Shown: positions 44,104 through 55,312, numbered from the stretch's first letter. The stretch: 64,000 nt of DNA from Allodiplogaster sudhausi (GCA_945643635.1 CALZFC010000252.1:3426001-3490000), one strand, 5' to 3'. A program made the numbers and translations. Notes: generated from the letters alone by a model not told the origin.

Positions 44104-44380
44104 ACGTCGAATGATACTCAGGCGTTCGGAAGTGTAACAAGGCCTGCTGCAAACTGTTCGATCGCTCCTCGTACCACATCCTGGTTTCTGATTATGTTGT
44201 TTATTGTACACTTTGTTTACTTTTCTCAAGTTTTTTTTCTGTTTATATTCTAATCGTCTTGAAAATATTGACATTTTTGGTCCTGATATCGAAGCGAGCT
44301 CGCTGTCAGTGGCCGGTCAAATCCATCCGTTGCCACACCACCAGAAGCCGTCATCTCAAGCACGTCCACCGATACACCAG
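44104..44380 (+). pseudogene. decayed ribosomal protein L37 copy
   Basis: Two blocks match eukaryotic RPL37. Block 1 (44104-44183) reads N-D-T-Q-A-F-G, matching the K-G-T-Q-x-F-G start, then after a frameshift N-K-A-C and R-S-S-Y-H-I. Block 2 (44291-44380) reads C-Q-W-P-V-K-S-I-R-C-H-T-T then R-S-R-H-L-K-H-V, matching the family's W-S-V-K-S-I-R-R-x-T-T-G-T-G-R-x-R-H-L. The start codon context is lost, a frameshift is present, the zinc-binding C-x2-C region between the blocks is replaced by about 105 bp of AT-rich, intron-like sequence, and G-T-G is deleted from block 2. An unprocessed duplicate is likely. Confidence 0.65.
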
Positions 44381-44632
44381 GTCAATTTATGCTCAACCAT
44401 CACCAGATCTTTTGCCCTGTTCGTGCAAAAAAACAGACAGCTTGAAACACAATAATGGAAAAATAATATAAGCGTAGATGTTGTGACAATTAAGTAGTTT
44501 CGAAATATGTTGTTTTTAACGATTTGCTAATATTTATGCAATATATTTATATACTCTTGTGTCAAACGGTTATGTGAAGGGGATGAAAACAGTAGATAAA
44601 CTAAGAGAACGCGGGCCGCAGCGGTACCATTT

Positions 44633-44764
44633 ATGAATAAACGGTATGTCTTGACTGCGTTTCTCGCGCTCCATCTCGTACTCTGCTTATCTTACCATCT
44701 TCGACTTTTATTTTACGCTCATTTTTTGACGGTCCAACTTCTTGATGAAAGGAATTCTTGCTGA
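44633..44764 (+). CDS. small ORF with a signal-peptide-like start, 43 aa
   Basis: ATG to TGA. It begins M-N-K-R-Y-V-L-T-A-F-L-A-L-H-L-V-L-C-L-S, resembling a signal peptide, followed by a hydrophobic rest and E-R-N-S-C. There is no splice support or family. Possibly chance. Confidence 0.18.
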   Translation: MNKRYVLTAFLALHLVLCLSYHLRLLFYAHFLTVQLLDERNSC

Positions 44765-44882
44765 ATTGATGTTCATCTTTTCAGGACACATCCAATGCTC
44801 GCTGTTTTTGTAATTAAGCGTATTCTTCGAGTGGTGGTATGTAACCGGGGGTGTTTTTATTCATGCATATATAATAAATGTA

Positions 44883-45326
44883 CAGTACCGCTCAACGGCG
44901 AGGGGTCAATGCTGCGTCGGCTATAGCGGACGCGGCCAAATAGGCCAAGTGGAATATCTGGCTGCAGAAAGCGTTTTCAGGTAGATCACATATAAATTTG
45001 AGATCCCTGAAATTTTCTTCACTATTCCCGTTAAGAACAATCTTGAAAATTTGTGAAATTAGCATTTTCATGACGAACGGTGACGTAATTGCTGCGTTCT
45101 CATTTAGTATTTCGTGTGTCGCAGATTCGAACCCCAAGCGGAGCAAATGTTTTGCTGCATTTTTCAAGAATTGTTTAACGTGATTAGTGAAGAAAAAGAC
45201 AAGGATCTCATATTGATATGTGATTTGCCTGAAAACGATTTCTGCAGCCTGATATTCCACTTGGCCCATTTAGCCGCGTCCGCTATAGCCGACGCAGCAT
45301 TGACCCCTCGCCGTTGAGCGGTACTG
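44883..45326. mobile_element. palindromic TIR element 3 (MITE), 444 bp
   Basis: Ends are CAGTACCGCTCAACGGCGAG and its inverse, flanked by TA at 44881-44882 and 45327-45328. Arms of about 185 bp are near-identical (GC-rich outer part, AT-rich inner part), leaving a loop of about 75 bp. The mirrored short frames on both strands ending A-D-A-A-L-T-P-R-R are the arm read twice, not genes. The termini share CAGTACCG with elements 1 and 2, but the arm sequences differ. Confidence 0.88.
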
Positions 45327-45328
45327 TA

Positions 45329-45711
45329 TGTATATAATGTATATATAGTATTTAATAGTTCACGTACTATTCGGCAATATGTATCCATGTGATGGAATGC
45401 GCTAGGAATGAGCAGGACGTTCGAAGAGAGCGATGACCTCGAGGCATTCATCCATCCTCATATCTATGGCTATTCACTCTCCGCTCTCTTCCTCTCTCTC
45501 TGCCTCTCACCCTCTTACTGCATTTCTAACCGTCCGCCTCTTTCTTCTTCTCTGGCGTCCTCATAATGCCTCAGCATGTTCCAAACACATGCGTTCTCTT
45601 CTCTACCTCTCTGCTCTCTCTCACAACTCAACATACTCTTGCTGACAGGCTAAGGCTGGTGCGAGAGAAGAGAAACTGACAGGACCGAGGGAAATTCAGT
45701 AAGATGGGAGA

Positions 45712-45756
<45 letters not shown>

Positions 45757-46780
45757 AGACCGTGAGAGACATAGTATGTGACAACGGGGCAAAATCTAGA
45801 GGGCAGATCAGAGGCTTGAAAAAGAACAAAGGAAGTGACCGAGACGTTGAGAGAGTAAGAGATAGAAAGAGAGAGAGAGCGGAGACCATCCCCGGGTGTG
45901 CTGCGATGGTTGAGTAGTGGAGGAAGAGGAGACAGAGTCCTCCCTTTCCATGCGAGTCATTCAGTCTTCATATTCAACAGAACCATCGATCGCGAGATCC
46001 TTTGGCTCTCTCGCAACTGAAAGTATCATTGCCTGGAATCTTCGCGTGGGAAATTCCAGCTATATTCAATCTTTTGGATGAAACAACAATTAACAATGTA
46101 AACTACGACGTTGCCACCCTGTGCCTTTGTCCAATCTTACATCCTTTTCTCGCTGTGCACAATTCGTACTCTCTTTTTAACGTTGTCTTTTAAAAAAACT
46201 TTCTCCATTCTTTTCCCTTCTCGCTCTCTCTCTCTCTCACTCTCTGTCTCCCTCTCTCCTCTAATCTCTCCCTCTTTATCCCTTGTGCAATCTCTTCCTC
46301 TGTTCTCTATCTGTTTGCTTCGTGGCTATCATCCGAACCAGCGCGGCAGTGCTCCGAGTTCAGTTCATAGTGAGAGTGAGCTGCTGTTTTGAGGAAAAGC
46401 CATCTTTTTCTCTCTCTCCATCTCAGATTATTTCAACATCTTCAAGCGATTGGAAGAGCAAAGCATACGTTTACTCTAATCTCGTGTCGCTCGCTTTCGT
46501 CCCTCGCTGCTCCTTCTTGTCCTTTTATGTGCTATTTGCACTTCTTTCTATTCTCTGCAAATGTTTGGAGTTCACTGGCCGATTCATGTATTCCTACTTT
46601 GCATCACGACATTTGCCAGAGTACACTTCACTCCTCTCTCTCCTCTCTCTCTTTCTCATCTCTCCCTCTCTCTTCTCTCTCTCTTTCTTCTTCTGTTCCA
46701 TCTCTTTGTGCTCCTCTCTTTTTTTTATCTTCTTCCCATTCCTGTTGCCCACAACCCCATCTGTAGAATGGAAATGTTTA
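45329..46780. other. gap: CT/GA-rich DNA
   Basis: A (GA)n array lies at 45714-45752 and interrupted CT tracts at 46220-46310 and 46630-46740. Long S/L-rich frames are compositional. No gene is supported. Confidence 0.55.
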
Positions 46781-46781
46781 T

Positions 46782-46874
46782 GATTCTCGACTGAGCTCGT
46801 TCACCCCGCGCTCCTTCAGCCATTCATCGTTCACACATTTTCTCTTTTCGCCTGCGCGTCCAGTGATCCTCATG
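46782..46874 (-). CDS. candidate terminal exon, minus strand
   Basis: The minus frame reads M-R-I-T-G-R-A-G-E-K-R-K-C-V-N-D-E-W-L-K and ends in TAA at 46782. It lies downstream of the two phase-matched exons at 49.5 and 47.1 kb, but its best acceptor (CATGAG|G) does not fit the phase left by the previous exon, so another exon or another frame is needed. Unrecognised. Confidence 0.3.
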
Positions 46875-46959
46875 CTCTATTTTAAACTGTCGTGTTCTCT
46901 CTCTCTATTCCTCTCTCCCTCTCTTTCGCTCTCTCTCTCTCTCTCTCTCTCGTCCTCAC

Positions 46960-49533
46960 GGCAGATGTGTGGAAGGAAGTCGTGCCATTTCATGGTCTTG
47001 AGCAGTTTTTCAATCAAATTTTTTTTCGGATGAAACTCTTCCTCCAAATTCCGCAGTGTTTCTTGCTTCATGTTTGTGAATACAACTTGTTTAATATAAT
47101 GACAGAGATTGTCACGGGTCACTGCACGAACCCGTTCCTTTCTTTTTCCTGTCATTGCTTTTTGGTAGTTTTTCCCTTTCTCATGATTGTTCAGCCTCCC
47201 TCTATTCTCTTTCGCTTTCTCTTTTGCCTCCCCTCCTCCCCCTCCCCCCCTCTCTTTCGCTTTCTCTTTTGCCTCCCCTCCTCCCCCTCCCCCCCTCTCT
47301 TTCTCTTTTGCCTCCACTCCTCCCCCTCCCCCCCTCTCTTTCGCTTTCTCTTTTGTCTCCCCTCCTCCCCCTCCCCCCCTCTCTTTCTCTTTTGCCTCCC
47401 CTCCTCCCCCTCCCCCCCTCTCTTTCGCTTTCTCTTTTGCCTCCCCTCCTCCATCTCCCCCCCTCTCTTTCGCTTTCTCTTTTGCCTCCCCTCCTCCATC
47501 TCCCCCCCTCTCTTTCGCTTTCTCTTTTGCCTCCCCTCCTCCCCCTCCCCCCCTCTCTTTCGCTTTCTCTTTTGCCTCCCCTCCTCCCCCTTCCCCCCTC
47601 TCTTTCGCTTTCTCTTTTGCCTCCCCTCCTCCCCCTCCCCCCCTCTCTTTCGCTTTCTCTTTTGCCTCCCCTCCTCCCCCTCCCCCCCTCTCTTTCGCTT
47701 TCTCTTTTGCCTCCCCTCCTCCCCCTCCCCCCCTCTCTTTCGCTTTCTCTTTTGCCTCCCCTCCTCCCCCTCCCCCCTCTCTTTCGCTTTCTCTTTTGCC
47801 TCCCCTCCTCCCCCTCCCCCCTCTCTTTCGCTTTCTCTTTTGCCTCCCCTCCTCCCCCTCCCCCCTCTCTTTCTCTTTCTCTTTTGCCTCCCCTCCTCCC
47901 CTCCCCCCCTCTCTTTCTCTTTCTCTTTTGCCTCCCCTCCTCCCCCTCCCCCCCTCTCTTTCTCTTTCTCTTTTGCCTCCTCTCCCCCCCCTCCCCCCCT
48001 CTCTTTCTCTTTCTCTTTTGCCTCCTCTCCTCTCCCTCCCCCCTCTCTTTCTCTTTCTCTTTTGCCTCCCCTCCTCCCCCTCCCCCCCTCTCTTTCTCTT
48101 TCTCTTTTGCCTCCCCTCCTCCCCCTCCCCCCCTCTCTTTCTCTTTCTCTTTTGCCTCCCCTCCTCCCCCTCCCCCCCTCTCTTTCTCTTTCTCTTTTGC
48201 CTCCCCTCCTCCCCCTCCCCCCCTCTCTTTCTCTTTCTCTTTTGCCTCCCCTCCTCCCCCTCCCCCCCTCTCTTTCGCTTTCTCTTTTGCCTCCCCTCCT
48301 CCCCCTCCCCCCCTCTCTTTCGCTTTCTCTTTTGCCTCCCCTCCTCCCCCTCCCCCCTCTCTTTCGCTTTCTCTTTTGCCTCCCCTCCTCCCCCTCCCCC
48401 CCTCTCTTTCGCTTTCTCTTTTGCCTCCCCTCCTCCCCCTCCCCCCTCTCTTTCTCTTTCTCTTTTGCCTCCCCTCCTCCCCCTCCCCCCCTCTCTTTCT
48501 CTTTCTCTTTTGCCTCCCCTCCTCCCCCTCCCCCCCTCTCTTTCTCTTTCTCTTTTGCCTCCTCTCCTCTCCCTCCCCCCCTCTCTTTCTCTTTCTCTTT
48601 TGCCTCCCCTCCTCCCCCTCCCCCCCTCTCTTTCTCTTTCTCTTTTGCCTCCCCTCCTCCCCCTCCCCCCCTCTCTTTCTCTTTCTCTTTTGCCTCCCCT
48701 CCTCCCCCTCCCCCCCTCTCTTTCTCTTTCTCTTTTGCCTCCCCTCCTCCCCCTCCCCCCCTCTCTTTCTCTTTCTCTTTTGCCTCCCCTCCTCCCCCTC
48801 CCCCCCTCTCTTTCTCTTTCTCTTTTGCCTCCCCTCCTCCCCCTCCCCCCCTCTCTTTCTCTTTCTCTTTTGCCTCCCCTCCTCCCCCTCCCCCCCTCTC
48901 TTTCTCTTTCTCTTTTGCCTCCCCTCCTCCCCCTCCCCCCCTCTCTTTCTCTTTCTCTTTTGCCTCCCCTCCTCCCCCTCCCCCCCTCTCTTTCTCTTTC
49001 TCTTTTGCCTCCCCTCCTCCCCCTCCCCCCCTCTCTTTCTCTTTCTCTTTTGCCTCCCCTCCTCCCCCTCCCCCCCTCTCTTTCTCTTTCTCTTTTGCCT
49101 CCCCTCCTCCCCCTCCCCCCCTCTCTTTCTCTTTCTCTTTTGCCTCCCCACGCTTTTTATCTTTCGAAAAGGAACGATAAAAGACAGCTTTACAGCCCGA
49201 AAAGGCAAGCGCCGGCCGTAACCCCCGTTTTTGGTGCATTATAGCGTATTTGATCTTTTCTACTCTTTCTCTCTTTCTCGGTCTCTCATGCGCTCTCTTT
49301 CTTCCTTTCTATACCACTCTGTCCTTCTATCGTTACTCCTTTTCATTATAAATTCATTACCGCTTTTTCAATGATTTGTTTTTCATCTCAATTGCATATT
49401 CAAATTTTAGAATTTGTTCCATCACAACTGTAAAAATGCTAGCCTTAAGAACTCTAAAATTACTGTACTCTTGGTTCTTCAACGAGTTCCTCCGCCTTTT
49501 AGCCGTGAACGTGACAGTTTGTCGTCTGGACCT
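46960..49533 (-). CDS. unrecognised gene with a minisatellite intron
   Basis: Minus-strand exon A (49533-49464) has acceptor TTCACTTAAG and donor TACA|GTAATT and reads R-S-R-R-Q-T-V-T-F-T-A-K-R-R-R-N-S-L-K-N. Exon B (47121-46960) has acceptor GTGCAG and donor TGCC|GTGAGG. It reads a helical, charged sequence containing N-L-E-E-E-F-H-P-K-K-N-L-I-E-K-L-L-K and K-W-H-D-F-L-P-H. Exon A ends in phase 1 and exon B needs two bases, so they join cleanly. The 2.34-kb intron contains the whole 45-bp minisatellite. The minus frame of exon B is also continuous into the first repeat units, so an unspliced reading cannot be excluded. No start codon and no family found. Confidence 0.42.
47205..49147. repeat. 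45-bp polypyrimidine minisatellite, about 44 copies
   Basis: The consensus unit (+ strand) is three parts: CTCTCTTTC(G/T)CTTTCTC, TTTTGCCTCC and CCTCCTCCCCCTCCCCCC. Most units are 45 bp; some are one base shorter, and two near 47297 and 47385 are about 36 bp. The + strand is almost purely pyrimidine, with a single G (or two) per unit. Variants sit in blocks: TTTCGC units dominate about 47250-47870 and 48270-48420, TTTCTC units dominate about 47870-48240 and 48440-49140, and a CCATCTCC variant occurs in two adjacent units near 47450 and 47495. All six frames are open because the unit has no stop in any register. Confidence 0.97.
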
Positions 49534-49599
49534 CTTAAGTGAAGGTGTGCAGCGAAGGTGTGAAGAGAGGCCGCAAGAGCCATTCACGACTGCATTATG

Positions 49600-50150
49600 A
49601 ACAAACATTGCAGTGGAAGAGAGCAGTCAGAAGAGAGTAAAGGAGAGAGATAGAGAGTGAGATGATAGGAGAGTTAGGGAAGCAGAGAACGAAATTTATA
49701 AATGTGTTAAAGGACTATAAAACCACTTTACAGCTGCTAAATGCAAGCAATAGCGAGAGTGGGCCGAAAAATTTCCTTATCATGGTTTTTTTCCATAAAC
49801 TCCCTAGCTTCCATTGCAAATTGAGAATGAAGCAGTGAGGTGGTTGACGTTGTTCGCTTGTCCGAACTTTTGAGTGATGAGAACTGACGCTTTGCTTTCT
49901 CGTTTCGAGCATGAAGCGAGTTCAGTGTTTGAGATCGGCACGTAGCCTGCAGTGACATGACGATTTGGGATGAGTAAGCCATCTGCCTGGGCCATGCTTG
50001 AGATGTGTTCCCCATGGGAATTGAGAGAGAAAGTAAGTGGAAGAGAAGGAGGATAGCAAGGCTCTCGAAGATAGAGAGTTGAATGAGAGATGCCATGTAG
50101 AGTGGAATCGATAGCAAAGAAGGAAACGGAGAAGGGGCTCGGCTGGTCCC
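49600..50150. other. gap: no supported gene
   Basis: Mixed DNA with GA-rich patches around 49620-49690 and 50030-50090. Overlapping minus frames at 50170-49737 are open in several registers and unrecognised. Confidence 0.4.
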
Positions 50151-50156
50151 CCTCCA

Positions 50157-50257
50157 GGCGGCTCCCTCACAACCGAATGCGTGTCAGGTCTGCAATAAAA
50201 GCTGCGCCTTTGTGGTCCTCACGCCCAGGCATGAGCTCATTCATTTTCTACACTTTT
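50157..50257 (+). CDS. isolated C2H2 zinc-finger exon
   Basis: After an acceptor-like CCCCCTCCAG the frame reads A-A-P-S-Q-P-N-A-C-Q-V-C-N-K-S-C-A-F-V-V and then L-T-P-R-H-E-L-I-H, a full C-x2-C-x12-H-x3-H finger. It then runs a few residues to TAA. No other finger was found within 2 kb, so this is either the last exon of a gene whose other exons I missed, or a relic. Confidence 0.42.
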
Positions 50258-50259
50258 AA

Positions 50260-50538
50260 CTTTTATGCATTAATTTTGAGCGTATTATTTTATTCCTTAA
50301 ATCTAAATCTGTTAATCCCATATCTATCGTTACATACCTATTATGCCACATATGTTCGATATTGTGGTAACTCACATTCCTTCTCTCAAGCGCAGCTTAT
50401 CCCATCAGATATCCACCGTATCTTTGCTGAGGTTGCTGTTGCTTGTTCCCGCGCGCATCTGTGAAGTCCTCACTCTTATTTTCTCACGCTCTATATCCTG
50501 TTCATTCACTTTCCTCCTCTCTCTTCTCTCTCTCTCTC

Positions 50539-50577
<39 letters not shown>

Positions 50578-52003
50578 TGAGTGGATAGGGAAGGGAGTGG
50601 GAGGGGTTGACCTGTGGAATGAAGTGGGCGGAGTTTCTCTCTCTCATTCCCGATTGCCACTCAGCATCCGCGCAGTCGACCGGAAATTGCCTGAGGGCAG
50701 AAAAGCTCCTTGCTGTAGGCAGCTTCAGGCCAATTGTCGGCCGTCCTTAGAAGGCGTGTCTCTCGAGAGGATAAAATACTTCCCAGTTATTTCTGTCTTC
50801 AAAGTAATTTGTTTTGCTGTCTTGGCCCACTTGGTTCAGAAAGAGAAGAGTTGTTGCCTCGTTTCAAATACATCCCGAGACCGGAAGGTGTCAGGTGGTG
50901 GGAGAAGCATCGGAGGAAAGCATGGGAATGAAGGATGGCAAGGAATCAGGAGGAATGAGAGAAGGTCTTTGTCTTGGAGCAGAAGAAGACTGGCCTGCTC
51001 CATAAAAAAGAGTATTTGGGAAAGAAAACATTATTCTTCTCTTGATGCTGTGATTATTAAATAGTTCCAAGAAGAATAAAAACCTCAGCATTATGATCAT
51101 AGTGATGTGAACAATTTGCAACAATTTTCCACCTTATTCTCTGTTGTTTTACTATCTTTCTCGTCAATTGTATATCATACTTTTGCTTCTTTCTTTCATT
51201 TTTTCTTTATCTCTTTTTTTTCTCTTTCTTCTCTGCTCTTCTCTTCTCTGACTTGCGTACTCTTTTGTTTGTGTCTGCAGACGCAACAGTCTGCTTATCA
51301 CTGCCTACGACGGCCCTTTATAACTGCAAAGTGCGGCGGTTTTATCGTCCTTCTCGCATCCTTATGTATCTCTCCCCTGCAAATTGCTGTTCTCGTTTCT
51401 CCGTTTTCTCTCTTTGTCATGACTGTCGATCTGTCTTTCTCTCTAACTCTAAATAGATATGGTGCACTTTCCATAATTTGGCAACAATCTCCTCCATTCT
51501 CCGAAATGAGAATGACCGATGGAGATTTATGCGTCGTGATTCCGACACTTCCGGTGCTTAGCCGGAGCTGCTCCGTGGCAGCCAAGGATATGGGGCCAGG
51601 AGCAGAGCAATTATTACGCAGTTAGGAGAAGGAGAAGAAAGAGGCTATTCAGAGAGAATCAAGAAGAAAAAAACATTGAGCAATGAAAGCAATGTGAACT
51701 CCATTGAAGCTCGCTTTATTATTTTTTTGCTTTACAAAAGTCAGTTTTTCTTACTTAAAATCCCATCACTTTATATTTGATAATGTAAATGGAAGAAGGA
51801 ATTTTTTTGTAAAAAAAAAAAGGTATGATGATCTGGCCTTTTAGTCTCCCTTTTGTCTGTTCCTTCATTGTTGTCCTCCTAACTGATGAAGAGAGTGCTT
51901 TGCTCGTCCAAATTGAACAATGAACGTTTGATCAAGACTCGGAATTCTTCTCACCCTCGAGAAACTTTTCCTCTTCAATCATTTCCCCGTTCGTGTGCTT
52001 CTT

Positions 52004-52057
<54 letters not shown>

Positions 52058-54162
52058 ATACTATTTTCTCATGGCACCCACTCAATTCACTTTGACTGCA
52101 AATGAGACTCAAAAAGAGACTAGCCCCCTGCTCCTCTCCCTGGCCTTCTTTTTAGTGCAGCTGGCACCAATGCCTTTCCTTCTTCCCGCACTTTTGCCTA
52201 GTCGTTCAGTCAATCACCGCTTCTCTCTCTAGGTGCTCTCTTCTGCCTGCACGATCTCTAATTTTCTATTCAATCCCTTTCATTCCCCCCCCCAATCTCA
52301 CACTCTTTCTTCATCTTTACTAATTCTCGCTCTCTCGGAATCTCAGTATCATGAAAAATCAGAAGTAGATTCACGTGTGATGCATAATTACTCTCCAGCG
52401 AGGGCTTATTCTTCGCTGTCACGTTCAGTACATGTCAGAGCGAGTGGGTTCCCCCATCGTCCGGTTTCTCTCTTTCTCTTCTCTCTTTCTGCTCTCTCTC
52501 TCTCATTCTCCCTTCCCCACACAGACAGTCACCTTCGTGTGCCGTGCGATATATAGTCATGAGCAAGCGAGAGAGAAAGGAAGTACGAGAGAGTGCAGAT
52601 TTGTAGACAAGAAACACAGTCATCCTATTTTCCTCCGACGTTTCCATCAGCTGCTTGAGCATACATACACTCACGTATAGTGCATGTTTCTGACACACTC
52701 TTTCTCTCGTCTCTCTTTCTCTCTCACGTCTCTCGTCTCTCTCTCTTTCTCTCTCTCTTTCACTCTATCTCTCTCTTTCTCTTTCTCTCTATCTCTCTTT
52801 CTCTTTCTCTCTCGCACTCTCTCGCTCTCCCTACTCCATCTCACATCCCTTTGCTACAGTGTCGGTCCCATCGACGGGCAATCGACTATCGACTGGCGCA
52901 TAGTTTGTATTCAGTCATATCATAATCGAGTTTGCATTCAGTCATATCATAATCGCAGAATAAGATGAGGTGCAGTGAAATGTCATAGAAGTTGAAGGGA
53001 AACTACGGGAGGCAAAAACAGTCCGGTTTGTGATATCTTCATTCTTCCTTCCCTGTGGCTATTGTTAACCTACTTTCTCAGCATTCTCATTGACACACAC
53101 AAACACACATATGAATTGATTGAAACATAGCTGATTATATGACATAAGATGGTTTTTTAATCGTGCTGAACAAAAAAACCACCATCTTAATCATTTCTGT
53201 TTATCTATATTTCTTCCTGTCTCGCTCACTCTCTTTCTCTGTCTTTCTGCCCTTTGACTCAATTTTCTTGCGCTGCTAACGGCGCCGCTTCGAATTGAAG
53301 CTATCGGCCTTGCCTCTAGGTCCTCTGCCCCCCCCTCCGCCTTTCACTTCCTCCACACTCTCTTTCCTTGGTACACTGTCTCTAGTCTCTGCCATCTTTC
53401 CACTCTCTCTTCGCTCACTGTTCTCTCGTCTGCCGTCCTTCTCTTGCTTGCCACCATTTTTCACTGCTAATCGCGCCGTGGATGCAGTGGATGAAGTCGT
53501 CGCCATGTGATAGCAGATCTGCACGAGTTTGGGAAGTAGTGGAGACTGGAGCGAGAGGGAGAGAGATTGAGAGAGAGAGCGGGGGAGGAGAATAGCGGGA
53601 GAGAGAGAGAGAGATATGTGAGCATGGCCGAAAGAAGAAGAAAGATATCGAGAGAAGAAACTTAGATTTAAACAGAATGGACTTAAACAACTGACTGTAG
53701 TTAATATAAAGGAATACAATATATCCATTCTTTCATGCTGTTAGCCTTGGTCTTTGGTTAATTGCATTCAACATCTCTAGTGTTTGTTTTGGTTGCCATA
53801 TAGGGATATTGATCCTTCGCGTCATTGATTACATTCAGAAAGTTTTGATGCTTGATTCCATACATTTTGCCCTACAGCGTCTTCGCTCTCTTTCTTTCTC
53901 TCTCTCTTTCTCTCTCTTTCTCTCTTTCTCTCTCACTCTATCTCTCTCTCAATTTCTATCTCTCACTCGCACTTTGCCCTATCACTTCCATTCTACCAGC
54001 CGCATCTTCATCTGCGTCTCTGCGTCTCCGTCCTCCCCTCACTCTCTGGCTTTCTCATTTCGCAGCAGCCATTGCTATCAGGCGCCAACACGAGGCCACT
54101 TGGTGTTGGCCCGGCGTTGTTACTCTCTCATTTCTGCATTCGATTCTTTCGCTTTCTCCATC

Positions 54163-54201
<39 letters not shown>

Positions 54202-55135
54202 TCCTCTCTCCGTCTTTTCCCTAAATCTCTCATCTATGTTTTCCCTCTCTCTCTCCTTCTCATTCTATGATACACTCTCTGTATTATCCCAGCCTCTTTC
54301 TCTCGTTTCATGTGCTCTCTTCTCCCTGCAATCATTGGACTGAATGGGGCTATTCCAATTCAATGATTCACTGGGTATATTCCTTTCCGTTGCGAGGTGG
54401 CTGTCCTGCTTCGTCCACTCAGAGCATCATTATACGTTCCACGCTATGCATTTTGCTTATATCCCTTAAAAACATTAGTGTTGATTTTGAAACCGTTAAC
54501 AAGAAATATCTTGTACAATAGATTATTACGATAATAAGAAAATCAAAAACGTGAAAGATAGGAAAGTGAAGATCGAAAAGAATTGACTGTGGAATGTGAA
54601 AACGCGAAAAAAAAGTGATCAAAAGACCTATGACCCGGAGTCTTAAAGTTGAAGTCATATGCCCGGAACTGCACACTTATCGCCTTAAACACATGATTTG
54701 ATAGCCGCTCGGTTAGAAGAATTTCTTTGCCTGATAAACCCTGCACATGGAATAAAAGCCACTGTGGAAGATTCCTGAAGATTAGGGTGGAGGAGTGGGT
54801 AATGGGCCCAGAGACCAGGGTGGGTAGGCTGTTTCTGTTTAAATATTCCTAAAGAACATGGTGCGGTTAGGCTTTGGGGAGGCCCAAAACCAGGGTGGGT
54901 CTCAAATCGACAGAACCTTATTCTCCCTAACCCTGCACTTCACTCTTTTTGCAGTCTTTATTGATGCGATCTTTCGTTCAGTAAATGGGCTTCACTATCA
55001 TCTGTATTTGTTGCAGCTGGAATGTGGTAAATATGAAGCTTCACCACTTTCTACTGTTATTGCACTCCTTGCGCGGTTGTGTTTCTTTCTCCTTCGTTTC
55101 CCATCTTCTGTTTTCTTCCCCTCTTTCTTTGTGTC
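50260..55135. other. gap: CT-rich DNA with unplaced open frames
   Basis: CT tracts lie at 50520-50577, 52005-52054, 52700-52830, 53885-53960 and 54160-54200, with GA near 53540-53610. A 155-codon plus frame (50597-51064) and mutually overlapping plus and minus frames at 51298-51625 are protein-like in places (for example minus G-I-T-T-H-K-S-P-S-V-I-L-I-S-E-N), but strand and splicing cannot be decided. A GGTGGGT-containing direct repeat occurs at about 54816 and 54890. Confidence 0.4.
52005..52054 (+). repeat. (CT)n microsatellite
   Basis: About 24 uninterrupted CT dinucleotides. Confidence 0.95.
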
Positions 55136-55146
55136 TCTCGTCACAG

Positions 55147-55230
55147 TCTGAAGCATGCCGCTTTTGCTGCATGTCTATTCGCTTTTCGGCTTATGATTCT
55201 GTCGTTGCGACTTTGGGAAGGAGCCATTGA
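55147..55230 (+). CDS. degenerate zinc-finger-like exon
   Basis: An acceptor-like CTCGTCACAG is followed by S-E-A-C-R-F-C-C-M-S-I-R-F-S-A-Y-D-S-V-V and then A-T-L-G-R-S-H and a stop. The spacing matches a C2H2 finger (compare C-R-F-C-G-L-T-F in the first gene of the window), but the first histidine position is V and the conserved leucine is D. Probably a relic or a wrongly framed exon. Confidence 0.25.
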   Translation, partial: SEACRFCCMSIRFSAYDSVVATLGRSH

Positions 55231-55277
55231 AGCAGAGAAGAACGGAATTAGAGTAGGGTGGGAGAGAAAGAAAAAAA

Positions 55278-55312
<35 letters not shown>

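Noticed and set aside
44892..45317. Mirrored frames ending A-D-A-A-L-T-P-R-R on both strands
   Set aside because: They come from the two inverted arms of element 3 read in opposite directions.
46892..49244. Six very long open frames (about 670-760 codons) across the minisatellite on both strands
   Set aside because: The repeat unit has no stop codon in any register, so every frame is open. The encoded proteins are simple P/S/L/F or G/E/K/R repeats.
53809..54343. Long S/L-rich frames (about 150-160 codons), and similar ones at 7594, 28687, 46283 and 51107
   Set aside because: They are translations of interrupted CT tracts, occur in overlapping registers, and lack recognisable domains.
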